The notes under the pieces were generated by a model, which saw only the letters and a program-made list of their open reading frames with translations, did not search any database and was not told the DNA's origin. This document shows positions 44,299 to 53,988 of a stretch of DNA of 64,000 nucleotides, one piece after another; the first letter of the stretch is position 1, and each line of letters starts with the position of its first letter. The position numbers were made by a program, and so were the translations under genes. This DNA is from Synaphobranchus kaupii (taxonomy: Eukaryota > Chordata > Actinopteri > Anguilliformes > Synaphobranchidae): contig CM056381.1 of the NCBI GenBank assembly GCA_029718625.1, forward strand, positions 52,570,157-52,634,156, in the 5' to 3' direction.

Positions 44299-44674
44299 GT
44301 TAGGTTTGATTCACAGTTAGCTCTTGGTCTCCTGTGTGTCATTTTATTTTCTAACTTGTAGCTTGGCTATCTGTCTTGGTACCTTTATCAATTTTATACT
44401 GACCTCAGTAGCATTTACTAACTAGCTAGTGTTGTTTTCACATGTCTAAATGTGAAGGTATTGGGCATTTGTTAAAACCGTCCTGTCGAACGTGAATGGT
44501 GAGGAGAATAAACAGGAACAAGACTAGCTTCTAACTTTTGTTTTCTGACTGTCTCTCACATTTTTCACATGAGAAAGAAGCCTATTGTGACTCATTATAT
44601 GGAAAGATATCATGCACATGAACCATTGTTTATTTAGGACTGTTTATTCAGAACATTTCTTAAACATTAATTTA
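44299..44674. other. Non-coding interval
   Basis: Nothing recognised. Confidence 0.4.
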
Positions 44675-45064
44675 TGTAAGGGTTGTGTTGCGGTTCGGAG
44701 AACCAGACGCGATCGAGAAGGATTCTAAAAGCGTATCTTAAAAAGATACGCCACAAACGCGGAAGTATCCGCACCAGGGGATAGGGAAACAAAAATACGG
44801 GAGCAAAACTTCCCTAGCACAAGCCAAAACAAAGCAACCTCAAAAAGAGGCGTCTCGATAAACAGCGAGAATGAATAACAAAAAACCTCACGCACTAAAT
44901 CATTAGGCGTAACAGGAGGTAGAGAAACAAAACAAAACTCGAGAGAACGAGTGAAGGAAAAGAAGACCTGTTATCCAAAACTCTTGTGGTGAAAGAACTG
45001 AACACAAATGGCAACAGGTAAAAAGAATAAAGGATAAAGAAAGATTGGAAAGAAAAGGTGCGTG

Positions 45065-45640
45065 GTGCGTGTTAAAAGCGGTGTTCCACTCATCGCCCTC
45101 ATGCATGCGCACAAGATTGTAAGAGTTTTGAAAAGACCGACGCCCCCTGTAAGCGCTCAAATGCGGAATTCATGAGGGGAAGAGGGTACCTGTTCTTAAT
45201 GGTAATGTCATTGAGACCCTGGTAGTCTATACAGGGTCTCAGCCCTCCGTCTTTCTTTTTAACAAAAAAAAATCCCAGTACCGGTGACGTAGAAGGCGCG
45301 ATAAACCCACTAGCCAGAGACTCCTCTACTGTTTCATAGCCGCACTCTCTGGAACAAACAGGGAATACAGTGAACCCCTGGGCGGAAAAGTACCCGAGTA
45401 TAGCTGAATGGCGCAATCATATGGTCTATGGGGTGGCAATTTGGTAGCGCGATGTTTACTAAAGACCTCAGCGAGGTCAGAATACTCCGTAGGCACGCCT
45501 GTGGATAGACTAAACTCAAGCGCCCCTACCACCTCCCGAGTACCGGAAGATGTGCTAGATGATCTGTCCCACTCGAAATCGGAGATGGAGAAATCGTCCT
45601 CCTCCGTAAGACCCCCCTCTGCAAAGGGATCCCAGGACAA
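45065..45640 (-). pseudogene. Gypsy reverse transcriptase, N-terminal part
   Basis: The order on the minus strand is '[20 protein letters not shown]' and '[20 protein letters not shown]', the linker before Gypsy RT, then after a frame change '[20 protein letters not shown]' and '[15 protein letters not shown]'. A further frame gives '[17 protein letters not shown]'. These are the fingers and the start of the palm. The YxDD region and everything after it are missing, the sequence passing into LTR-like DNA near 45060. At least two frameshifts are present. Confidence 0.8.
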
Positions 45641-45959
45641 ACTCTTCTCTCTACTCCCAGCGAGGGGAGATGAAATACCCTGGTCTGAATTAAACTCTGC
45701 CTCCTCGGAATCACTCTCAGAGCTGAATTCGGAGAGATCAGGAGCGCAGCCCGAAAAAGGGTAAAGGGCATTATGACAATGAGATAGGAAACCTATTCGT
45801 CAGTGGGGTCCTCAGTGCCTATCTCGACCCCAACAGATATGAGGGTTATGTAACCCTAGCCACGAATGTCCCAGTACCAGTGGGTATGACGGAGAGTCAA
45901 TTAAAAATTATTCTATTCTCTCCAAGTGCCCCTGGGGAGAGATGCGCATCTCTACTGGA

Positions 45960-46190
45960 TTTGTCCTCTGCTTCTAGAACTCTAGAACCCAAAGGGCGAC
46001 TATCAAGGGCAGTAACCTGACGGGAGCTAGTGAGTAGATTGGTGGGGATTCTTAATCTCCTAGCCCATTTGGCGTCAATAAAAGACTCCACGGCCCCGGA
46101 ATCAATAAAAGTGTTAATGCTTACAGTGCGTCCCTCCCAAAACAGTTGCACGGGTAATAGGGTCTGAGAAATAGTACTATTTCGTCTTAC
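45960..46190 (-). pseudogene. Gypsy protease remnant
   Basis: 'LLPVQLFWEGRTVSINTFID' continues 'SGAVESFIDAKWARRL'. D-S-G-A is the retropepsin active site (usually D-S-G-A/D-T-G-A), followed by the expected hydrophobic strand. It lies between gag and RT and shares the reading frame of 45897-46268. The frame downstream is short and degraded. Confidence 0.7.
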
Positions 46191-46954
46191 TGGGGACCTT
46201 GGTCTCCCTAGTGAGACCACTTGTTTCCTGCGGTCTCGCTCTCCTAATTTGGTGGAGAGAAGAGCCATCTACCTGCATAGGTTCCTCCTGATCAGCGGAG
46301 GAGTAGGTGGGAATACTGGGCAGAGTACCTATAGATAACACAGATTTTAAACGGACCGGTTGGATTTTACGTTCACGTTTGCATTCTCTAATCTGGTTAT
46401 CAAGGCATATAGCTGTGGTTACCAGGTTACTAAATGTAGCGGGTGGTTGGAGCCTAGCTAATGCGTCCTTGATGGGGTTGGATAAGGCTTGGAGGAATAA
46501 TGATTTTAGAGGACCCTCCGGCCAGCCCGTCTCCCCGGCTAGCGCTCGAAATGTAACGGAGAAAGCTGCTACCGTGTCAGTGCCCCTGCACAAACTGGTC
46601 AATTTCCTGGCCGCCTCCTCACCTTAGACCTCGTGATCAAAGACCAGCTGCATCTCCTTTCATGAGCTGGACCGGATCATGAATGACTGGGGCGTCAGCC
46701 CGAATTAGGCGATCAGCACAAGCGAGAGCCTGGTCGTTTAATAGGGATAACACAAACGCTACCCGGGATTCCGGTGTGGAAAAGCGGGAGGGCTGCACTT
46801 GAAAAAATATCAGACACTGTGTTAAAAACGGCCGGCATTTCCCCGGTTCCCCACCATAACGAGATGGTAACTGGAGCTTGGGCTCTTTAACGGTACATGG
46901 CGTGGGTATGGGAGGTGTATGTGCTTGTGAAACTGGGGGAGGATTGACTGCCAC
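46177..46954 (-). pseudogene. Gypsy gag
   Basis: N-terminal frame (46637-46954): 'RYGGEPGKCRPFLTQC' and 'ESRVAFVLSLLNDQALACAD', the capsid-like part of fish Gypsy Gag. The second frame (46177-46602): 'FRALAGETGWPEGPLKSLFL' and 'LDNQIRECKRERK', the capsid C-terminal region and basic linker. They are separated by a frameshift near 46620. No CCHC zinc knuckle is visible. Gag would form the particle that packages the element RNA; this copy is broken. Confidence 0.75.
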
Positions 46955-46979
46955 AGAAAGTCTATGCAGACTCTCTGTT

Positions 46980-47155
46980 AATTTAACATCTCTGTTCTTC
47001 CTTTTGATGTCTATGTCTATATTGTGTCTGTCCCATTCAATTGTTTTAATTTTTCTGATCTGTTTTAATTATACATATATGTACTTTTAATGTAAGGTGA
47101 CCTTGAGTGTCCAGAAAGGCACCAATCAAATAAAATGTATTATTATTATTATTAT
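46980..47155 (+). mobile_element. LINE/SINE-type 3' tail inserted in Gypsy gag
   Basis: 'gtaaggtgaccttgagtgtc' then 'aataaaatgtatt' and an ATT run is a common teleost non-LTR 3' end. It separates the gag N terminus from the rest of gag. The target duplication is not clear. Confidence 0.55.
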
Positions 47156-47303
47156 GAAGGCATTCTCCCTGGTTACGCAACTGCTCCCTCAACTGGCCTT
47201 GTTGTATTTGCAGGGAAAGGAGTGCCTCTTCAGAAGTAACCCCCGTAGCACCCTGACTGGCCAGTGTTTGATAAGAGTCCTTAGATGTTGCTGGTTCTTC
47301 CAT
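47156..47303 (-). pseudogene. Gypsy gag N terminus
   Basis: The ATG at 47303 starts 'MEEPATSKDSYQTLASQGAT', followed by a glutamine-rich 'LSLQIQQGQLREQLRNQ' helix. The ATG is only 17 nt inside the inferred LTR edge (47321). The frame is broken after about 50 codons by the (ATT)n-tailed insert at 46980-47155. Confidence 0.55.
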
Positions 47304-47378
47304 ACTTGACTTAGATATTCTGTAAGGGTTGTGTTACGGTTCGGAGAACCAGACGCGACGAGAAGGATTCTAAAAGCG

Positions 47379-48129
47379 AAGTTTCTAAGTGTCACTATTT
47401 CCCTGTAGCAAGTCCATTTAACAAGCAACCCCCCACCTAGTCTATACCTACCCATGCGTGACATAGTGGACAATAGCATCTATGTTTGAGTTCATAAATA
47501 TATTTATTCATCATATTAAATTAGAATAACGTCATAGCAACAAGATAAACCCAACAATAGCCTGATCGTATGCCAGAAAAGCTGTGAAAAGCCCAGCACA
47601 TTCAAATGCAAAACTGTGAAGGTTATACCATGTATTCTACTAGCAATATATGCTACCAAATATGAAATAAATATACAATCCTACCATTGGTTTTACACAT
47701 CGAGATGTTCCTTTCAAAATTCAGTGGTCATTTATTGTCTGGTACAATCGGTTTGAGAAATATGCAACACTATATACTGTTATTACACTATCTGAAATGT
47801 CGACTCATGCCCTGTAAGCCTGTCTCATTCATTACAGTTCATTATTGGATAAAAAAGCCGACAATTAAACCAGAGAGTACATTATAACCTTAGCAACGGT
47901 ATATGCCATGTCTTTTTGGGTGCTTTGAACAATTTACTACAGCCCAGCGTAACGGCAGTTTTCATTTTAACGGTCTGGTATTATGCAAGCTCTATAGAAT
48001 ACGCATTAGGGAGGGGAGTTTCCCTGGGCAACAGTTGTTGTATGCACAGTCTCTCCCATCTCAGCCACGGAAGCTTATAACTCCTTCAGAGTTGTCATAG
48101 GTTTCTTGGTGGACACTCATTGCCTTATT
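47379..48129. other. Non-coding interval
   Basis: Nothing recognised beyond scattered short ORFs without domains. Confidence 0.4.
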
Positions 48130-48600
48130 GACATTGACTTAACTGTACTCCGAGGGATATTCAGTGCTTTGGAAATGGTCTTGTATCCATCCCCCTTGTT
48201 TGGAATGTTCCTTCGTATTCATGGTATAATTTTTGCCAGGAAACTGCCTTCCAAGTAGTTTAACCTTCCAGGTTTTAACCTTCAGTTTAAACGTCCAAAT
48301 TTACAGGAGTATTTAGAGTACAATCGCTTGAAAAACCTTGACTGCACACAGGTGATCTCCATTTAACTAATTATGTGACTTCTAAAACCAATTGGCTGCA
48401 CCAGTGATGATTTAGGTGTGTCATATTAAAGGGGGTGAATACTTTTCAATTATAATAATCAATTATTTTGTGTTTTATATTCGTAATAAATTTAGATCAC
48501 TTTGTAGAGATTTATTTTCACTTTGACATTAAAGAGTATTTTTCTGTAGATCAGTGTCAAAAAAGCCTTCAATGTTGTAAAACAATAAAACATGAAAAAG
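48130..48600 (+). mobile_element. Tc1-type transposon end, truncated
   Basis: 'gggggtgaatacttttcaat', 'tagatcactttgtagagatt' and 'ctgtagatcagtgtcaaaaa' match the terminal region of a common fish Tc1 family. 'ccatttaactaattatgtga' is also part of it. Only one end is present. Confidence 0.55.
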
Positions 48601-48609
48601 GGACGGCCG

Positions 48610-49250
48610 CCACGGTTGTGTAGCGGTAAAAGCCTCTGCTCAAGTCTGTGAGCTATCGCCCATTTTACTGGGTTGTTTGGCTTTCGCCAAGTTTATTTTC
48701 CCTAACTATCTATTTCTCTGCTCGAGTCTGTGAGCTTCGCCCTATTTTCTTGAGTTGCTATTATTTTCCGGCTTACGCAGTTATTGTTTTCCTATCTGTT
48801 TTATTTCTGCTCGAGTCTGCGAGCCTCGCCCTATTTTGGGGTCATTATTATTTCGGGCTTTTAGTCGGGAGTTTTTTCTCCCGTTCCTCTTCTCTTTTTC
48901 CTCTAGTGGATGTCCACATTTCATGCATATCTTTTTGATCCCCTCTGTCTCGTCTGGTCCTCCGAACCCGACCCCCCTTACAGCAATCTCATGGCGCCGG
49001 CTATGGCCACTAGGAGTCTGCACGAAGGGGTTAAAGCCTGTTTTGTGTCATGTTACAAAAGAGGGAACTGTTGTCGCTATAGCATTGTGATCGTAAAACA
49101 GTTTATAGATATTGAATTTTGTGTTTTAATATGATGTATTGTGCGAACAGATTATTTAAAAATTTCACCATAAAAAAACACAATGAATGCAAATAAACAA
49201 AACTACTCCCGGGCCCATATATGGGCGGTGCTAGTTAAGGAGTTAAAACA
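48610..49250 (+). repeat. LTR-like region with three tandem blocks
   Basis: 'ctctgctc' + '(a/g)agtctg(t/c)gagc' + '(t/c)(at)cgccc' recurs at about 48634, 48715 and 48806, resembling U5-type repeats. Downstream, 'tggcgccggc' (48990) resembles a primer-binding core but is not adjacent to a clear LTR end. The segment from 49037 on is related in reverse to 51035-51155. The small ORFs are not recognised. Confidence 0.35.
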
Positions 49251-50490
49251 AAATGGACAGTAGGAAAGAAAACATAAAATGGAAGTTAGCATAAGTTGTT
49301 ATGGTTTCCCAACCATTCTAATGTTCAGACATCTGCATGCTTCCCAATATGGGAAAAATGCCTGTAATTGTCTTTCAAATGCAAACCAGGTAATTGAGCT
49401 GTGTGTGTTAAATCTCACACAGGACAAGTCTCAGGTGCGATTTCCAGGACAGCCATGGGGATTTCCTTATGTTTTTTCACTAATGGTCTTGAACACATAA
49501 TGAAACTAATTACTCGCATCACCAGGCAAATTTGTGCTGCTGTCCAGGTCTGAAGTAGCTGATGATTTAAAGATGCCAGCAGGACCTGCAAAAACCCAGG
49601 CTATGCTAGGTCATCCAGGCTGAAACTTAAATTATTCCAGTTACGCTGCTAATCAGCTCATTTAGAGCTCAAGTAAACCAGAAAAAACAGAGGACTTGAC
49701 ACTCATTAAAATTTAGTCCAGAAACCCTGTTTTTGCAAACTACAGGTTGTCACATTAGTTGTGATTTTGTTGGACTTCTCTGGTACTATTTTTTATTTTT
49801 TTTGTGTATGTACATTCCTGATCCATTGCAACCACACCTCCCCCCTGTCCAAGAATGGGGGAAAGAAAAATATACAACTAGTGAAAACCATCAAGAGCAA
49901 AGTGTCTAACCAATAAAACATCTGTCCCCATTAAATTTGGCTGTGCCAACATAAAAATGGACAACTGTGTTGTGAAAATGAAAATCTCCTTGAATAATCT
50001 GAATATTCAAGAGCATTTTCAGTTACACTTTAACCCCTTAAAGACACCATGAAACGGAAGTTTGAGCAGCACTAGCTTCCGTGATATGATGTATGCGCAA
50101 GCGAAACAAATCTTTCGGCGGGAATTTTTGAAGGGCGGGAAGTTGATTTGATTGACGTGAAATGTGAACACGGACTGAACTAAGACGTATGAGAGACAGA
50201 GAGGGAAGAAGAGAGACACGCACATACTAAGTTATAACTGTTATAGTATAGGCACAATTTATCTGTCACCATAAATAGTTGTCTCAGTATAAATAGTTGC
50301 CTCACCATAAATAGTTGCCTCAGTCTACATTTATCTAACGTTAGACTCTTACTTGCTAAACTAGACTAAGTTAGTGTATATCAGATCATCAGGTTAATGT
50401 TAGCTGTAGCCACTAACATTGTTTGCACCATTTTCCAAAACTACAGAGAGTCTATAAATAAAGTCTACTACTGCTAGCTACTTACTTTAG
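49251..50490. other. Non-coding interval
   Basis: No domain recognised. It lies between the inverted-related blocks near 49037-49245 and 51035-51155, so it may be the inside of an unclassified element. Confidence 0.35.
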
Positions 50491-50880
50491 GTGATGAGTG
50501 ATGTCCAACAGTGTAAATGGCTGGGGTGGCCGTATCCTTTAGTGACAGATGTGTTCCTAGAAATTCACAAAGCTGTCCTCGGTAAAATGCGTAGCACACA
50601 ACCGCGAACTGTCACCAATACCGATTCCTCAAAATGGATGAATTCCAACAACCAAGATCACAACCAAGGGGTTTTGGGGAAAGGGAACAAGGAATGCGGG
50701 GGAGAGCAACCAAGCACACAACGGCAAAACATTTTGATGAAACTAGGGGATAAATGCGCGCCACGCCGTGAAAAGGACGTTGATTGGAAGAGAATAGAAA
50801 ATGGAAAGACATATTTGAACGACACTATTGGTTACAATTTTGATGCACGCCCGCTGGTACTTCATGACGTAAAATTCTAA
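50491..50880 (+). CDS. Unrecognised 129-aa ORF
   Basis: Open from ATG to stop, hydrophilic, and rich in K, N and Q. No motif, membrane segment or family signature was found. It lies between repeats, and its upstream region has no clear promoter. It is as likely to be a chance frame or a piece of an unclassified element as a gene. Confidence 0.15.
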   Translation: MMSDVQQCKWLGWPYPLVTDVFLEIHKAVLGKMRSTQPRTVTNTDSSKWMNSNNQDHNQGVLGKGNKECGGEQPSTQRQNILMKLGDKCAPRREKDVDWKRIENGKTYLNDTIGYNFDARPLVLHDVKF

Positions 50881-51169
50881 GTGAAATAGTTTTCCAGGAA
50901 ATGGAGGGGAAAAAACTTTGGTGTGAAAATACACAAGTATTACAGTTCTAATATTTTTTTGGAATATATAATTTTACACATGTTTGTGTGGTTATTTAGA
51001 ATTTACTAAATTTATGAAAAAGTGAATTTTCATTTCAGCTTGTCTTTAACTAGAACCGGCCATGAAGTGAATTACTTTATTTGTATTCATTGTGTTTTTT
51101 TACAATCCCAATGTTATTGTGACAATGGTTCCTTATTTTTTAAGATGACACAAAACAGGCTCAATCAAA

Positions 51170-51535
51170 ATGATGACTGATTTTCCTATTGAACTTTATG
51201 GAAAAATAAGTCAGGGGAAACAACCCTTAAAGTGATACATCCATATCTACTGCATATATGGCAGCAGAGTAATGGTTTGAGGCTCCTTTGATACCTCAGA
51301 CCCTTGATGACTTATAGCCATTTAGCCAACCATGTGTTCCATACTCTTCCCGTGTAATTTACAGCTAAATCTAGTCCCACCCCCCAATTCCCATAGAGAT
51401 CCATTCAAATGCAGAGACGTTATAGTATCGCTTGTAAGAGTACCAGAAAATAAGATATCAAGAGTCTTTTGATGTTGTTGGGTCACAGACATCAGGAAGT
51501 CATGGCATGCAAAGGATATGCAACCAAATATTAAA
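51170..51535 (+). repeat. Repeat family X, copy 1
   Basis: It matches the reverse complement of 58890-59240 over about 350 bp ('ctactgcatat', 'cagcagagt', 'cacagacatcaggaagtcat'). The last 80 bp also match 52708-52800. It joins directly to the Sleeping Beauty-like terminal repeat. Confidence 0.7.
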
Positions 51536-51778
51536 ACTTTAAAGGCACAGTCAACTTAGTGTATGTAAACTTCTGACCTCCTGGAATTGTGATATAGTGA
51601 ATTAAAAGTGAAATAATCTGTCTGTAAACAATTGTTGGAAGAATTACTTGTGTCATGCACAAAGTAGATGTCCTAATCTTGCCAACAATATAGTTTGCTA
51701 ACATGAAATCTGTGGAGTGGTTAAAAATTAGTTTTAATGACTTCAACCTAAGTGTATGTAAACTTCTGACTTCAACTG
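51536..51778 (-). mobile_element. Solo terminal inverted repeat of a Sleeping Beauty-like Tc1
   Basis: It contains two direct repeats of the IR/DR type: an outer one at 51752-51778 ('gtatgtaaacttctgacttc') and an inner one near 51558-51578 ('gtatgtaaacttctgacctc'). The intervening 'attgttggaagaattacttg' and 'catgcacaaagtagatgtcc' match the salmonid-type Tc1 IR from which Sleeping Beauty was built. The outer tip is followed by TA (51779-51780). No transposase or second terminus is present. Confidence 0.8.
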
Positions 51779-52283
51779 TATATACGTATATGACTCCCTG
51801 GGTAGTGGTGCTCTCTTATTAAATATAATGCTGTTATATTTCTACATTGATGTGTGTCCTTTCCCTATTTTTTGGAACTCTTATGGCAATATGCCACAGA
51901 TAGTTTCATTGTAGTCCTGGCTACAGCGGATCACAGAATGGCTGTTGTGCTGTACTGATTGTGTGAGGCACAGTGTGCAGATGAAGTGGGAAAAACGCAG
52001 CAGATGGCAAGCTTCAGCTTTGATAAAACTTCTGAAAAAATAAATCCACCATGTTCCACAATTGCAGATCAGTCTGCAGTGCCTGAGTATTGGCTTTTTA
52101 AAATGAACAGCTGAGACTCATTTGTTTTGGGGAACTGCTAAAAATAGCACCTTGAGGTTGGGAACTAAATTGAAAATATAAGTGAAATAACACAATTTAG
52201 CATACATTTGCTACCTGATTGTGTAACAGCCCCAGCTGTTACTTGTGTGTTAGCCTGACTTTCCCAGGTGTGCCAAGGAGTGG

Positions 52284-52595
52284 TTAATTTGTCAAGTTTT
52301 CACTCATTCCAACGAACTGCATCTGAAGTGAGTAGGGTATTAGCCTAGAGGACCTTGCAAACATCGCACCCCGACGTGAGATAATCATGAAGTCTTGACG
52401 AATCGAGTCAGAGTCCCTGTCTTCTATCACCACTTCCACTGCCTTTTTCCCAATGATAGCCCCCATCCTCTGGTCTGCAGCTGAGAGGTCTGGGATGCTC
52501 TTTCCTCCACTTGTACCGGCAGAACTTTTTTTACGAGTTTTTAAAAAATATATATTTTTAAATCTCAGCTGTAGTTTGATACTCAAAGGAAGCAC
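52284..52595 (-). CDS. Unrecognised 103-aa ORF
   Basis: Open frame with an acidic and basic mid-section ('EVVIEDRDSDSIRQDF'). No domain was identified. It may be a fragment of an exon or a chance frame. Confidence 0.15.
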   Translation of the reverse strand: MLPLSIKLQLRFKNIYFLKTRKKSSAGTSGGKSIPDLSAADQRMGAIIGKKAVEVVIEDRDSDSIRQDFMIISRRGAMFARSSRLIPYSLQMQFVGMSENLTN

Positions 52596-52707
52596 TATCC
52601 CTGGTTATCCTCTGCCACATAGCGGCTTTTGAGCTAGGCGACACTACTAAGGATCCAATAAGCACACATTCATTTCATGTTAATTCATAAGCATTTCAAG
52701 TTCACCC

Positions 52708-52800
52708 TCAATAAGATATCGAGAGTCTTTTGACGTTGATGGGTCACAGACTTCAGGAAGTAACAGCATGCAAAGGATATGCGACCAAATATTAAATATG
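52708..52800 (+). repeat. Repeat family X, copy 2 (fragment)
   Basis: 'aataagatatcgagagtctt' and 'gcaaaggatatgcgaccaaa' match the inner end of copy 1 with several substitutions, including CpG-type changes. Confidence 0.65.
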
Positions 52801-53988
52801 ATACTTTAAAAATACGATAAAGCAAAGGGTATGAATACTTATATAAATGAGAGATTTCAGTTTTTGATTTTTAAAACATTTTAGGGCGTCCACCCACTGG
52901 TCATGGAATGTGAGAAAACTGAGTTTGGCCAGGGTTGCGCTACTTAATGACCATTAAAAAATACATTTTTGGAATATTTTGTCTTAAATAAGTCAACATA
53001 CATGTCCATTTGTATGATAGTATTGGCTCTGTGTACTTGTTTTCGATGTATTATTGTTGTAAGAATGTTATTTTAACGTTACTGTTGCTACTCACTACCG
53101 CTTTCAGCAGCGCCGTTCTAAACCCTATCTCTCGTGGTTTTCGACTATTTCCAACCTCTCTTTCTTGCCATTTCCGCAGTTTGGACCAATAGTAATTAAT
53201 TTAATGGACCCATCACTTGTATCTTAAGCATTTTGACTTCCTATTGGTCTATCTCCACTTCTCGTCACTTCGGAGATTTTTTTCCTGTGGCAATTTTAAG
53301 GAGACAATTGGAAGATATGCGAATCGGATCATCTGTGGGGTAAATTTTCAATTAAATTCAACTTGTTTTCTATGTATGTACATATACACTACTCACAAAA
53401 AGTTAGGGATATTCGGCTTTCGGGTGAAATTTCAGGATGAACCTAAAATGCACTATAACCTTCACAGGTGAAATTAATTTGACCTTCTCTAAACTTTTGA
53501 ATGCACATGTCCAACCATTCAATGTTTCAGTACTTTTTGCACAACTTGCTGTTCTCTAACAAGGAGCTGAACGGCAAAATTCACAACAGGTGTTTGATCC
53601 ATGAATCGACCAATAAATTTCCTGGTTCAATTAGAATTGGTATTTAAACAGTCCTCTTCATCATGCTGTTCACATTTTGACATCATGAGACCAAGACGAC
53701 ACCTAACAATTGATCAACAGTACCTCGCCATTGCGAGGCTTCAAACAGGATGTTCTCAGAGGGAAGTGGCCACTGAGCTTAGAGTGTCACAGAGTGTCAT
53801 CAGCAGGTTGCAACAGAGATACAGAGAGACTGGAAGAGTCACAGAAAGGCATAGAAGTGGACGTCCTTTGGCCACATCCCACACTGATGACCGCTTCATT
53901 GTGAACAGTGCCCTGCGGAACCGGATGATGAATGCCACTCAACTCCAGGCACATTTAAGGGAGGTGAGAGGCACCCAAGTGTCACGTC

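Larger units (their letters stand above)
44675..47378 (-). mobile_element. Gypsy LTR retrotransposon, decayed
   Basis: Matching LTR-end sequences 'tgtaagggttgtgtt' + 'cggttcggagaaccagacgc' lie at 44675-44732 and 47321-47378, in direct orientation. Between them on the minus strand are gag, protease and RT fragments in the proper order. The rest of RT, RNase H and integrase are deleted. 44675 to about 45075 is probably the 3' LTR, and the 5' LTR survives only for about 58 bp. A LINE-like tail interrupts gag (46980-47155). Confidence 0.8.

Noticed and set aside
48755..49134. Small plus ORFs as host coding exons
   Set aside because: No domain, and they overlap tandem LTR-like blocks.
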